Below are positions 17,594 to 26,849 of a stretch of 64,000 nt of DNA, piece after piece; the stretch's first letter is position 1; each line of letters opens with the position of its first letter. The translations under genes and the position numbers were made by a program. The stretch covers positions 1 to 64,000 of the forward strand of contig PHAA01000002.1 of assembly GCA_002840245.1 (NCBI GenBank), read 5' to 3'. This DNA comes from Firmicutes bacterium HGW-Firmicutes-15 (lineage in GTDB: Bacteria; Bacillota; Syntrophomonadia; Syntrophomonadales; Syntrophomonadaceae). The notes under the pieces are model-generated. The model was not told where the DNA came from. It worked only from the letters and a program-made list of their open reading frames with translations, and searched no databases.

Positions 17594-18411
17594 GTTTATC
17601 AAAGCGCGAATTAGCGCTCCTTGGACTCCTGATAGTTGTAGGATTAATTTATCTGTTATACGGTTTTATTTTCCATCCTCTTAATGCCCAGATAAATCAA
17701 ATGAAGGCTGAAAATAGTAACTTGAGCAATGAAATACAGGAGCTGGAGAAAGAAGCCCGGCAAGGAAAAAATTGGGTAGAAAACGAGCGACAAATATGGT
17801 ATGATTATCAGAAAATACTCCTTGAAATACCTCAATCGGAAATGATTCCAAACATAATAATCTTTATGGAACAGAGCGCCAGGGATTCCGGTGTAAAACT
17901 GTTGTCCATAAGCTATAAAGAAACCACGTTTGCCAAAAAGGCTTTAGAGGACCAGAAATCTCAACCTAGTGAAGGAACTTCGGATTCTTTACATGATAAG
18001 GCTGACCAAGGTGGCGGCAAAGTCGTTAGAGGAAGTTTAGTTTTGAAAAGTGAAGTCTCGATGGTACAAGCTGCTAATTTTCAGCTCGCCGCCAGTGGGA
18101 CTCATTTAAATCTGTTATCCTTTATTTTTAAAATAGAAAATGCACCACGTATATATAGAATCAACAGTATTAAAATGGCCATGGTTAGAAACAATCAACA
18201 AAAAATGGGTATAGGGGTGGAAGCTCCTATGCAGGAAAAAAACAGTGGTCAAAACGAAGATTTTAGCGAGATTTCAGTAAAAGAATCCCAGGCTTATGAT
18301 AGCAACTGCGCTGAGGTTAATATGGATGTTAATGCCTACTACGACAGGTTTGAAGCAGAAGATATCAGTTCTGGATCAAGCGTAGGCAAGTATGATTCGA
18401 CTTCTAATTAA
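17590..18411 (+). CDS. pilO: Type IV pilus assembly protein PilO
   Basis: 273 residues: a short cytosolic tail, a membrane helix (LALLGLLIVVGLIYLLYGFIF), a coiled coil (residues 30-60), then an extracellular domain with a long hydrophilic insertion. GTG 17590 overlaps the pilN stop. PilO pairs with PilN. The domain is longer than Gram-negative PilO (about 200 residues) because of a low-complexity Ser/Asp/Gly insertion and C-terminal tail. Identification rests on topology and gene order. Confidence 0.8.
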   Translation: MSLSKRELALLGLLIVVGLIYLLYGFIFHPLNAQINQMKAENSNLSNEIQELEKEARQGKNWVENERQIWYDYQKILLEIPQSEMIPNIIIFMEQSARDSGVKLLSISYKETTFAKKALEDQKSQPSEGTSDSLHDKADQGGGKVVRGSLVLKSEVSMVQAANFQLAASGTHLNLLSFIFKIENAPRIYRINSIKMAMVRNNQQKMGIGVEAPMQEKNSGQNEDFSEISVKESQAYDSNCAEVNMDVNAYYDRFEAEDISSGSSVGKYDSTSN

Positions 18412-18449
18412 TGTGGTTTGATCCTCAGAATGGAAGGTTAGGTATTAAG

Positions 18450-19538
18450 ATGAAGACGAAAATTAGTCTGGAAGAATTAACCACAGGACAGATTCTGGAT
18501 CAAGATGTATTTAATATGGCCGGTCACTTGCTGTTACGCAAGGGTACCCTTTTTACCGATGAAATTATTGGATCAATGAAAAAGCGCAACATTAATAATG
18601 TATATGTTTTTAAGGAAATCCAAGCTCCTGATCCTCCTAAACATATAGAAGCAGAGTTGCCACAAAAAATTCAAATGTCTGCCAAAGCTAAGGTTACAGA
18701 AGTTTATAATAATGCCCTTGGCTTTGTGGAGGGCTTTATGGCGGACATCAAGCGCGACAAAGAGATTAATGCGGGGGCAGTTGCGGAAACGGTTAAAACC
18801 TTCTCTAGCAGTATATTTACAGATAGTAATGTGTTGGATCAAATGAGAAAAATAGGGGATAAAGACGACTACTTGCTAACCCACTCGGTTGACGTGTCGC
18901 TCTTAGCTATAATGATTGGCAAATGGATGGGATACGATAAAGAAACAGTGAACAATCTAGGCATAGCCGGTATGCTTCATGATTTAGGCAAAGTGCAAAT
19001 CCCTGAGGAGATTCTAAATAAACCTGCTCGTCTGACAGACCAGGAGCGGGGAATAATGAATAATCATCCGGTTATCGGATATCAATTATGTCAAGCATCC
19101 AAAAATTTGGACAAATCTATTCAATATGCAATACTGATGCATCACGAGCGTATGGATGGGTCAGGTTATCCGTCCTCGGCGAGTTACGGTAAAATTCCTG
19201 TTTTCGCCTCGATTCTGGCGATTGCTGATACCTATGATGCGATTACTACCAAAAGGGTATATTCGCCCAAACGCACACCATATATGGCCGCTGAAATGAT
19301 TTTACAGGATGCACTAGCTGGTAAAATAGACATTCGTATCGGCAAAATATTCTATGATAAAGTGCTTGCTCTTGCCGTAGGCAACGAGGTATTGCTTTCC
19401 AACCAGCAAAAAGGGGTGGTGGTATTTATGAATCCTTTGAAACCGAACTTCCCCATAGTGAAGGTTGATACTAAGGTGTATAACCTGGAGAAAGAAAAAG
19501 AGAAAGAGAACGGGATATCAATTATAGATGTCCTATAA
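18450..19538 (+). CDS. HD-GYP domain c-di-GMP phosphodiesterase
   Basis: 362 residues from ATG 18450 (AAGGTTAGG upstream); an upstream ATG 18411 overlapping the pilO stop adds 13 residues. An N-terminal DUF3391-like region (residues 1-60) is followed by the HD-GYP domain: HSVDVSLLA, LHDLGKVQIPEEILNKP, HPVIGYQL and HHERMDGSGYP. All metal ligands and the GYP triad are present, so hydrolysis of c-di-GMP is expected. Its place at the end of the pil operon, with an MshEN domain in PilB, suggests that c-di-GMP controls the pili. Confidence 0.92.
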   Translation: MKTKISLEELTTGQILDQDVFNMAGHLLLRKGTLFTDEIIGSMKKRNINNVYVFKEIQAPDPPKHIEAELPQKIQMSAKAKVTEVYNNALGFVEGFMADIKRDKEINAGAVAETVKTFSSSIFTDSNVLDQMRKIGDKDDYLLTHSVDVSLLAIMIGKWMGYDKETVNNLGIAGMLHDLGKVQIPEEILNKPARLTDQERGIMNNHPVIGYQLCQASKNLDKSIQYAILMHHERMDGSGYPSSASYGKIPVFASILAIADTYDAITTKRVYSPKRTPYMAAEMILQDALAGKIDIRIGKIFYDKVLALAVGNEVLLSNQQKGVVVFMNPLKPNFPIVKVDTKVYNLEKEKEKENGISIIDVL

Positions 19539-19619
19539 AATATGGACATAATAAAACGGTTTTAAACCAATAATATATCTAGTCTGTTATTTCTATCAGT
19601 AGTAAAAAATCTGTAGACG

Positions 19620-19657
19620 TTCGACATTTAGCAGGATTATGGCTGTATTGTGTCGAA
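19620..19657. promoter_or_regulatory. Inverted pair of Spo0A-box heptamers before tldD
   Basis: TTCGACA (19620-19626) and TGTCGAA (19651-19657) are perfect inverted copies of the Spo0A box, 24 bases apart, in the gap between the pil operon and tldD. Single heptamers occur by chance about eight times per 64 kb, but an inverted pair within 38 bases is rarer. In RNA the two arms could also form a hairpin. Role unproven. Confidence 0.35.
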
Positions 19658-19678
19658 TAGTTAAAATTTGGTGAGTTC

Positions 19679-19699
19679 AGGCGGCTAATAGCCGCCTTT
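19679..19699 (+). terminator. Probable terminator of the pil operon
   Basis: Stem AGGCGGCT/AGCCGCCT with a three-to-four-base loop (19679-19697) and a short TTTATAG tail. GC-rich and compact; the T tract is short, so termination may be partial. Confidence 0.5.
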
Positions 19700-19798
19700 A
19701 TAGTTGGAGTTCCTATACGGGTACATTCCCCTATACCTTATTCCTTATACCTCAGATTAAGAGAGGTAATACTGTAGTTTATTATTGGAGGTTACATC

Positions 19799-21274
19799 GT
19801 GTTAGAAAAAGATCTTTTGGCAATCGTTTTGGACAAAGCCTTAGAGAAAGGCGGCGATTTTGCCGAGGTTTATGTGGAAGAAAAGCGGACCAGCAACGTT
19901 TTATGCGAGGATGATAAGATAGAAAAGATAAATAGCGGCCGGGAAAAAGGAGCGGGCATTAGAGTGGTCAAAGACGGCAAAACTGCCTATGTATATACCA
20001 ATGACTTGACTGCTGAGGGTTTGTTAAAAGCCGCCACGGTGGCTAATCATGCACCCTTCGGGTACCACCGGTGCTCCATGGCTGTCGCCAATAATGTTGC
20101 CACTGGTTCTAAGGACAGGACAGGAGGAATGGTAATAAATTTATCTCTCCAGAAGCCGGATTTTGAGATGCAATTCCGACGGCTGCCTGAACAGGTGGAT
20201 TTTGCTGAAAAGATTGAACAGGTTCTGGCTGCCAATCACGTAGCCCGCAATATGGATGCGGAAATTCGTCAGGTTACGGTGGCTTTAGGTGATATGCACA
20301 AGCAGGTACAAATCGCCAATTCGGAAGGGGAACTGGTAGAGGACGAACTGGCCCGCGTAAGGTTGGTGGTCAATGCTATTGCTTCAAGGGATGGGCAGAT
20401 TCAAACCGGGTACGAAGTGGCCGGAGCAGTCTCGGGTTGGGAATTGCTGGAGGAAGTATCTGTCGAAGAGATGGCTGGGAAGGCCGCTTCAAGAGCGATT
20501 GCTATGCTTTCAGCTCGCCCAGCGCCGACAGGTAGAATGCCTGTGGTCATGCATGCTGACGCAGGCGGCACTATGATTCACGAAGCCTGCGGGCACGGAC
20601 TGGAAGCTGATCTGGTGCAAAAGGGTCTTTCGGTATATGCAAATAAGATGGGTGAGCAGGTAGCTATGGAAGAGGTTAACGTAATTGATGATGCTACCTT
20701 GCTTCGTAAATATGGCAGTTTTCGTTGGGATGACGAAGGATCTCCCGCTCGACGTACGGTTTTGATTGAAAAAGGTGTTTTGCGGGGTTACCTCTATGAC
20801 CGAATGACAGCGCGTAAAGATGGCACAGAGTCAAGCGGTAATGGGCGCAGGGAGTCCTACCAGGATAAACCCATCCCTCGTATGAGTAACACCTTCATAT
20901 CCCCTGGACCAGATGAGCCGGATGAAATAATTAAGAGTACTCCCCGGGGTTTACTGGTTAAGAAGATGGGTGGGGGACAGGTGAATACTACCAATGGGGA
21001 TTTTGTTTTCGATGTCCAGGAAGGATATATTATTGAGGATGGGGAGATAATGTACCCTGTGCGAGGAGCTACTCTTACAGGTAACGGCCCTCGGGCATTA
21101 ATTGATATTGACCGGGTGGGTAAGGATCTGGGTTTTGCAATCGGCGTTTGCGGCAAGGATGGTCAGGGGGTAGCGGTAGCAGATGCACAGCCTACCATTC
21201 GCATTAAAGAACTCACGGTAGGGGGAACCTTTAGCGGTGAGGGTCCGGGAATCAAGCGAATTAGAAGAAAGTAG
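19799..21274 (+). CDS. tldD: Metalloprotease TldD
   Basis: 491 residues. The zinc motif HEACGHGLEADL (around 260) is the HExxxH of the TldD/PmbA family, and PRMSNTFISPG and the C-terminal GGTFSGEGPGIKRIRRK region are typical. TldD and TldE form a heterodimeric protease that clips unfolded peptides, known from microcin B17 leader removal and CcdA degradation. GTG 19799 is placed by GGAGG at 19786-19790. It is followed after nine bases by tldE. No RiPP precursor is visible next to it. Confidence 0.95.
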   Translation: MLEKDLLAIVLDKALEKGGDFAEVYVEEKRTSNVLCEDDKIEKINSGREKGAGIRVVKDGKTAYVYTNDLTAEGLLKAATVANHAPFGYHRCSMAVANNVATGSKDRTGGMVINLSLQKPDFEMQFRRLPEQVDFAEKIEQVLAANHVARNMDAEIRQVTVALGDMHKQVQIANSEGELVEDELARVRLVVNAIASRDGQIQTGYEVAGAVSGWELLEEVSVEEMAGKAASRAIAMLSARPAPTGRMPVVMHADAGGTMIHEACGHGLEADLVQKGLSVYANKMGEQVAMEEVNVIDDATLLRKYGSFRWDDEGSPARRTVLIEKGVLRGYLYDRMTARKDGTESSGNGRRESYQDKPIPRMSNTFISPGPDEPDEIIKSTPRGLLVKKMGGGQVNTTNGDFVFDVQEGYIIEDGEIMYPVRGATLTGNGPRALIDIDRVGKDLGFAIGVCGKDGQGVAVADAQPTIRIKELTVGGTFSGEGPGIKRIRRK

Positions 21275-21283
21275 GCGTCAAGT

Positions 21284-22624
21284 ATGGAAGAAATCTTAAG
21301 AATTGCTGGTGAGCAAGCTTTAAATGCAGTCCGTAAAAAGGGTATGGAAGGTGAGGCATTCCTGCTCTATGACCGGGAATTAAGTATAGAACTGAGCGGG
21401 GGTCAGGTAGAGACTCTGAAAGAAGCAGAGCAAATGGGACTGGGTTTACGGGTTTTCAATCAGGGCAGGATGGGGTTTGCCTATAGCAGTGACCTTTCTC
21501 CCGAGGCAATAGAAGAAGTGGTTAGGGATGCAGTAAGCATATGTGCCTATACTGCTGCTGATGAATTTAACCGTTTTCCCGAAGGAGGCCAGGTTTATCC
21601 TGTTATCCAGACTTTTGATGCCGGGATTGACGCCGCAACGCTGGAAAGTAAAATTGAGATGGCACGGGAAGTCGAAAGGGCAGCTCGAGCTTTTGACAAA
21701 AGGATTGAGCTGGTGGAAAGGGCAGGTTATGAGGATACGGTTTTTTCATCCTTGGTGATGAATAGCCGGGGTCTATTTGCATTTGATAAGGGAAGTTACT
21801 GTGGACTGCATATATCCCTGGTAGCTCAGGAGGATGGAGATGCTCAAAATGGCTTTTCCGTTATGGTTAAAAAGAAAATAGAAAACCTGACTCCTCGGAT
21901 GGTGGGAGAGGAGGCAGCTATGAAGGCGGTTCGCAGCCTACAGGGAAGAAGCATTTCTTCTGCCCAGATGCCCTGTATTTTGGAGCCTTATGTGGTAACC
22001 CGGTTTATGAGCCTCTTATCTTCATCCGTTCAAGGTGATGCAGTGCAAAAGGGTAAATCCATGTTAGCGGGTAAGGTGGGGCAAAAAGTGGCCTCCAGGG
22101 CTTTTACCTTGCTGGATGATGCTAGCTATGAAGCAGGGATCGCCAGTTTTCCCTTTGATGGTGAAGGGGTTCCTGCTCAGAAAAATATGATTATAGAAAA
22201 CGGAGAGCTCAAAGGATTTCTCTATGATAACTATTCTGGTCTGAAGGCAGGGCAGAAGTCAACCGGTAATGGGATTAGGGGTTCATTTAGAAGCCTGCCC
22301 GGGGTTGGCACTACGAATTTCATGCTTAGTCCAGGTGAGCAAAATCCTGATAGCCTTATTGCAGGTATAGAAAACGGTTTCTATATTACCGATGTAATGG
22401 GAATGCATACTGCCAACCCCATCTCAGGTGACTTTTCTGTTGGAGCTGCCGGCATTATGATTGAGAAGGGACGCCTGACCTACCCAGTTCGCGGGGTTAC
22501 TATTGCAGGTAATCTATTAAAGCTGTTGCTTGATATTGAAGCGATAGGCAGCGATTTGCGTTTTTATGGGGGCAAGGCGGCTGCTAGTGTTAGGCTGCAG
22601 AGTATTAGCGTGGGCGGACATTAG
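21284..22624 (+). CDS. tldE: TldE/PmbA metalloprotease subunit
   Basis: 446 residues, colinear with TldD but without the HExxxH motif, as in TldE/PmbA. Family segments include FPFDGEGVPAQKNMIIENG, STGNGIRGSF and MGMHTANPISGDFSVGAAG. It pairs with TldD, which supplies zinc. Nine bases separate the genes. ATG 21284 has only a weak upstream site, consistent with coupling to tldD. Confidence 0.93.
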   Translation: MEEILRIAGEQALNAVRKKGMEGEAFLLYDRELSIELSGGQVETLKEAEQMGLGLRVFNQGRMGFAYSSDLSPEAIEEVVRDAVSICAYTAADEFNRFPEGGQVYPVIQTFDAGIDAATLESKIEMAREVERAARAFDKRIELVERAGYEDTVFSSLVMNSRGLFAFDKGSYCGLHISLVAQEDGDAQNGFSVMVKKKIENLTPRMVGEEAAMKAVRSLQGRSISSAQMPCILEPYVVTRFMSLLSSSVQGDAVQKGKSMLAGKVGQKVASRAFTLLDDASYEAGIASFPFDGEGVPAQKNMIIENGELKGFLYDNYSGLKAGQKSTGNGIRGSFRSLPGVGTTNFMLSPGEQNPDSLIAGIENGFYITDVMGMHTANPISGDFSVGAAGIMIEKGRLTYPVRGVTIAGNLLKLLLDIEAIGSDLRFYGGKAAASVRLQSISVGGH

Positions 22625-22642
22625 AATATGGAGGTTTTACAT

Positions 22643-23083
22643 ATGCCAAAGGTTCTTTTCATAAACGGACCAAATTTGAACATGCTAGGTATCAGAGAGA
22701 AAGAGTTTTATGGAGATCGGACGCTGGAGGATATTAATGCCGGGCTGCGCTCGATGGCTGAAAATGAAGGGGTCGAAGTGGAATTCTTTCAGTCCAATCA
22801 TGAAGGCGAACTGGTGGATAGAATCCAGCAGGCTTACCAGAACACAGATTGCATTGTGATCAATCCGGGAGCATTCACCCATTACAGCATCGCTATCTAT
22901 GATGCTCTGAAGACAGTTAAGATTCCGGTCATTGAGGTACATCTTTCCAATATCTATGCGCGGGAGATCTTTCGCAGTAAATCGCTTATTTCTCCCCTGG
23001 CTGCTGGAGGTATATTCGGTTTTGGCCCGATGGGCTACCAGATGGCTCTTCATGCGGCTTGTCAGTTGTTGGCGCAAGGGTAA
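22643..23083 (+). CDS. aroQ: Type II 3-dehydroquinate dehydratase
   Basis: 146 residues from ATG 22643; GGAGG at 22630-22634 points to it rather than to ATG 22628. Motifs are NGPNLNMLGIREKEFYG (with catalytic arginine and tyrosine), INPGAFTHYSIAIYDA and EVHLSNIYAREIFR with the active-site histidine. It dehydrates 3-dehydroquinate in the shikimate pathway. It sits well away from aroE, C, K, and aroB is absent from the space between them. Confidence 0.95.
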   Translation: MPKVLFINGPNLNMLGIREKEFYGDRTLEDINAGLRSMAENEGVEVEFFQSNHEGELVDRIQQAYQNTDCIVINPGAFTHYSIAIYDALKTVKIPVIEVHLSNIYAREIFRSKSLISPLAAGGIFGFGPMGYQMALHAACQLLAQG

Positions 23084-23140
23084 GAACCGTTTATCGGTCA
23101 CGCCCCGTATCCTTGTTACACTTAGATGAAAGGAGGGTGA

Positions 23141-24208
23141 ATGGGAATGGTAGAAAGAATCAAAAAGATTCGCAATTTTATGGAAGAAAGCCGGCTGGAT
23201 TTATTTCTGGTGACCAAACCGGAAAACATTCGCTACCTTTCCGCTTTTAGTGCAGGCAGCGATGCCAGGCTGGTGATAAGCTCAGATGGACAGTATATTT
23301 TTACCGATAGTCGGTATATTGAACAGGCAAAGCGGGAATGCCCGGATTGGGAACTCATGCAGGAGCACGTGGGTAGACTTGACAGCTTGGCTGGTATTTG
23401 CGATAAATATAATAGGCTGGCGGTGGAGAGTCACTGCCTAAGCTATGACCTGTTCCAGCAGTATGCAACCAGGTTGAAATCAGAACTGGTTCCCCTGGCC
23501 AACACTATAGAGAGGCAACGGGCAGTTAAGGATGAGTTGGAACTGGATTTGCTAACGACTTCCGCCCGTATTGGCGATTCTGTATTTAACCAGATCTGCC
23601 TGGAGATACAGGAGGGGCTAAGTGAAAGATATATTGCTAATCGCATAACTTATCTTTTAAAAGAAAAGGGTTCGACTCGCGAATCTTTTGATACTATTGC
23701 AGTTTCCGGAGAAAATGCAGCTCTACCCCATGGACAACCAGGTAATAGGCTGCTGAGGCGGGGAGATATGCTTACTCTGGATTTTGGGGGCTTTTACCAG
23801 GGTTATGCAGGTGATATGACCAGAACTGTAGTAATCGGGGAGGCAAGTCCTAAGCTAAGGGATATGTACCTTGAGGTTTTGGAAGCTCAAGAATTGGGAG
23901 TATCCTTAGTTAAAGCCGGTGTTAGTTGCCGAGAGATTGATATGCAAGTTAGAGAATGCCTTAGAAAATATGGATTGGATGTGTATTTTCAGCATGGCAC
24001 GGGACACGGGGTGGGCCTGGAAATTCATGAAATCCCCAGGTTATCACCGTTGAGCGATGATGTTCTGGAAGAGGGTATGGTAGTCACAGTTGAACCGGGA
24101 GTCTATATTCCTGGCTGGGGCGGTATCCGGATAGAAGATACGGTAATTGTTAAGAAAGGGGGATGCGAGATCATCACCCGTTCTGATAAAGGACTATTAA
24201 TTATATGA
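23141..24208 (+). CDS. M24 family Xaa-Pro aminopeptidase/dipeptidase
   Basis: 355 residues. Residues 1-125 form the creatinase-like N-terminal domain (NIRYLSAFSAGSDARLVI). The pita-bread catalytic domain has all dinuclear-metal ligands: LDFGGFYQGYAGDMTRTV (two Asp), HGTGHGVGLEIHE (His), EGMVVTVEPG (Glu) and GIRIEDTV (Glu). It removes residues next to proline in cytosolic peptides. It has its customary place between aroQ and efp. ATG 23141 follows AAGGAGGGT. Confidence 0.93.
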   Translation: MGMVERIKKIRNFMEESRLDLFLVTKPENIRYLSAFSAGSDARLVISSDGQYIFTDSRYIEQAKRECPDWELMQEHVGRLDSLAGICDKYNRLAVESHCLSYDLFQQYATRLKSELVPLANTIERQRAVKDELELDLLTTSARIGDSVFNQICLEIQEGLSERYIANRITYLLKEKGSTRESFDTIAVSGENAALPHGQPGNRLLRRGDMLTLDFGGFYQGYAGDMTRTVVIGEASPKLRDMYLEVLEAQELGVSLVKAGVSCREIDMQVRECLRKYGLDVYFQHGTGHGVGLEIHEIPRLSPLSDDVLEEGMVVTVEPGVYIPGWGGIRIEDTVIVKKGGCEIITRSDKGLLII

Positions 24209-24220
24209 TGGAGGGATAAC

Positions 24221-24778
24221 ATGATCTCAGTAAACGACTTTAAGACCGGGGTAACCGTGGAGCTGGAAGGGCAGGTTTATGCGGTAGTAGATTTCCAACA
24301 TGTAAAACCAGGTAAAGGCGCTGCATTTGTAAGGGCAAAACTCAAAAACGTTAAATCAGGGGGAGTAGTTGAAAAAACCTTCCGGGGTGGAGAAAAATTA
24401 CATAGAGCACACCTGGATAAGAGGGGAATGCAGTTTCTTTATATGGATGGCGATGGCTATGTTTTCATGGATAATGATAATTATGAACAAATTACAATTA
24501 GCCGCAATGATATGGGTGATGGTGTAAAGTGGTTAATGGAAAATATGACTATAATGGTGCTGATGCATAATGAGATGATTATGGGGATAGAATTGCCTAA
24601 TTTCGTGGAACTATTGGTAGTTGATACCGAGCCTGGGGTGAAAGGTGATACGGCCACCGGAGCTTCCAAGGCTGCCAAGTTGGAAAGTGGCGCTAGTGTT
24701 CAGGTTCCATTGTTTATAAATACCGGAGACCGATTAAGAATTGATACCCGCACTGGGGATTACATGGAAAGAGCATAG
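24221..24778 (+). CDS. efp: Translation elongation factor P
   Basis: 185 residues with the three beta-barrel domains of EF-P. The tip loop reads KPGKGAAFV, with the lysine that may be modified. Domain III ends [18 protein letters not shown]. It relieves ribosome stalling at polyproline, fitting its usual partner gene, the Xaa-Pro peptidase. ATG 24221 follows GGAGGG. Confidence 0.97.
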   Translation: MISVNDFKTGVTVELEGQVYAVVDFQHVKPGKGAAFVRAKLKNVKSGGVVEKTFRGGEKLHRAHLDKRGMQFLYMDGDGYVFMDNDNYEQITISRNDMGDGVKWLMENMTIMVLMHNEMIMGIELPNFVELLVVDTEPGVKGDTATGASKAAKLESGASVQVPLFINTGDRLRIDTRTGDYMERA

Positions 24779-24895
24779 TAAAAATATTTTTTAAACGAAA
24801 TCTATAATTGAATAAGTTTATTTCCTCCTTTTTGGGCTAATACTAAGGGTGTTCAGAACATTTTTAGTAAAAGACAAGAAAAGGAGGGTTTTACT

Positions 24896-25315
24896 CTGAG
24901 AGATATTTCGGAGAAGGTTAGTTATCTACAAGGTTTGAGCGAGGGGTTGAATATTACCGGGGGGAGCCCCCAGGGAAAAATCATATCCGGGATACTGAAT
25001 GTGTTAAACGAGATCGCGGATGAGATTAGTGGTATCCAGACCAAATTTGATGAGATGCAAGAATATATTGAAAGCGTCGATGATGATTTGCTGGACTTGG
25101 AAGAAAGCGTACTAGATGATGATTATATGGAACTTGAATGCCGTAATTGCGGAGAACAACTCTATATTGAATCGGATATTATGGATGACGAAGATGTCAT
25201 CGAAGTTACCTGCCCTCGCTGCAATGAGGTGATTTTCATCAATGATGGTTCCTTTGATCACGAGCATATTTCAGTAGATGAAGAGTTTGAAGTTGGGGAA
25301 TCTCGCCCTAGTTGA
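24896..25315 (+). CDS. CD1247-like small acidic zinc-ribbon protein, apparent CUG start
   Basis: 139 residues if begun at CTG 24896, which lies seven bases after a perfect AAGGAGGG (24881-24888). This start restores the family N-terminus (RDISEKVSYLQGLSEGLNI), which a TTG at 24935 would cut. A very acidic coiled segment (residues 35-75) is followed by a zinc ribbon with CRNC and CPRC. The family is found next to efp and spoIIIA in Clostridia; its function is unknown. A strong terminator follows. Confidence 0.75.
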   Translation: MRDISEKVSYLQGLSEGLNITGGSPQGKIISGILNVLNEIADEISGIQTKFDEMQEYIESVDDDLLDLEESVLDDDYMELECRNCGEQLYIESDIMDDEDVIEVTCPRCNEVIFINDGSFDHEHISVDEEFEVGESRPS

Positions 25316-25335
25316 TAATACGAATATAAAATTAG

Positions 25336-25368
25336 AAAGAGAGGGAAGTTCAAAACTTCCCTCTCTTT
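25336..25368 (+). terminator. Terminator of the efp transcript
   Basis: Perfect 15-bp stem: AAAGAGAGGGAAGTT (25336-25350) pairs with 25354-25368, loop of three bases. The A-rich left arm and T-rich right end let it work in both directions between convergent genes. Confidence 0.85.
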
Positions 25369-25453
25369 ACGTGGCCGATAATTTACACGGAACTATATAC
25401 ATTTCATCTTAATTATTACCCGTTGCTACACTGATGGAATCACTTGCTGAAAC

Positions 25454-26644
25454 CTACTTTGTTTTAAACATTTCTTTAATAAGCACAGGCATGAAATCAT
25501 CTATTGCAGGGTATTTATTCCTGTCTTTCTCGTACTCTTCTAATTTAACGTATATTTGTCTTACCGTCTTGAAGCCCGCTTTGGTCTCGGGATCAATAAT
25601 ATCCATTACCGCCCTGTCTTCGCCAAACTCCTTTTTATAAAGCCTTGCTTCGACTGCCCGCACAAAGTTTTCATCGGTGACCCTATTCCAGGGAAATGAT
25701 TTTGCGGCATACATCGAAGAAGTATATTGAGTTTTATCTTTCCCCTTCGTCAAGTCAGTAATCAGGGCATTATTATTTTGAACAGGGGTATTCATATAGT
25801 TGTGGAGGTATTCATGCACCGATGTTTTAATAATGTTGTTCATACTAAACTCAGAAGTTTTCCTCGAACCTTTATACGGAAACTGTATACTTGCTAAAGT
25901 AAGGTTGTCTTCATTATCAAGGGATGCAAAAGAACCATTGGTTCTATAGAAGGATAGTACTGTACAATACGAAACATTTTTTCCCGTAAAATACGTATTC
26001 TTGTTTCCAGCATAACTTTCAACCTCATTTATCAGCTTAAACATACTGCTTTGCTTAATGTTTTCAGTAATATAGGCATTTAAAGCTTGGTATGAAGATG
26101 AATTGTTATCAAAAAATGTTTCAGCTTTCGTGTCTGTATAAAAAGCCTTTAACGAATTGAGAAATTCCGCTGCTTCCTTTTCATCAGATAAATACTTTTG
26201 AGGGTTATCATAGATTTTATTTAATTGTGGCAAATCCGAATAATTCAATAAGAAAGCCAAATAGGACGAGTTAACATCAGTGCCATTCATGTACTTGGCA
26301 AAACCTTTTATAAAGGCGTGATTTTTATAAGGACTAAAATATTCCTTGGCATTTTTATAAATCGGTCTTTCTTCTACATATGGAAGTAAATATGGATTAT
26401 TAAAATCGGTGTAGAGACCAGCTGCAATAAGGAAAATATCAATGTTACGACTGGTATATACCATATAGGAAGGGTCAGTATTTGAATAGATTAAATTGGC
26501 AGGTGTATATCCTTTTTGGTTTTCACTAGCACTCGTGTTTGTACTGACTGGGTTGGTTTTATCCGTTTCTAATAGCGGTTTAAGAGCAACTAGGCCTAAT
26601 ATCAGTAATAAGATTAAACCTAAATAAATTGGCCGATTACGCAT
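25454..26644 (-). CDS. Membrane-anchored DUF4932-like putative metallopeptidase
   Basis: 396 residues from ATG 26644, chosen for GGAGG nine bases upstream on the minus strand. Residues 5-22 are an N-terminal membrane anchor (IYLGLILLLILGLVAL), then a Thr/Ser/Asn-rich linker. An HEYLH zinc motif lies at about residue 280, SVHEYLHNYMNTP, and a downstream acidic residue could be the third ligand. The layout matches DUF4932-type proteins, many of which are predicted extracellular zinc peptidases. Substrate unknown. It is the only leftward gene between two rightward housekeeping operons, with lower GC than its neighbours, hinting at separate acquisition. Confidence 0.65.
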   Translation of the reverse strand: MRNRPIYLGLILLLILGLVALKPLLETDKTNPVSTNTSASENQKGYTPANLIYSNTDPSYMVYTSRNIDIFLIAAGLYTDFNNPYLLPYVEERPIYKNAKEYFSPYKNHAFIKGFAKYMNGTDVNSSYLAFLLNYSDLPQLNKIYDNPQKYLSDEKEAAEFLNSLKAFYTDTKAETFFDNNSSSYQALNAYITENIKQSSMFKLINEVESYAGNKNTYFTGKNVSYCTVLSFYRTNGSFASLDNEDNLTLASIQFPYKGSRKTSEFSMNNIIKTSVHEYLHNYMNTPVQNNNALITDLTKGKDKTQYTSSMYAAKSFPWNRVTDENFVRAVEARLYKKEFGEDRAVMDIIDPETKAGFKTVRQIYVKLEEYEKDRNKYPAIDDFMPVLIKEMFKTK

Positions 26645-26688
26645 TTTACTTGCCTCCTCAAAGATATTTTTTATTAACAATAGATCCC

Positions 26689-26721
26689 AATCCTGGCTAA
26701 GTTCTACTATTAGCCAGGATT
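26689..26721. repeat. 12-bp perfect inverted repeat upstream of the DUF4932-like gene
   Basis: AATCCTGGCTAA (26689-26700) and its exact complement (26710-26721) flank nine bases. It lies 45 bases before the minus-strand start and has no T tract on either strand, so an operator or mRNA leader hairpin is more likely than a terminator. Confidence 0.55.
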
Positions 26722-26849
26722 ATCCTGCATTTTGATTGCACTAAAATCACCATTACTTCGACATCTTTTAGGATTTATCTGCAATCATCCTGGATAAAAA
26801 GCACGGAGTCTCAATAAAGAACTGATGTCATAAATACAATCATAATTAT

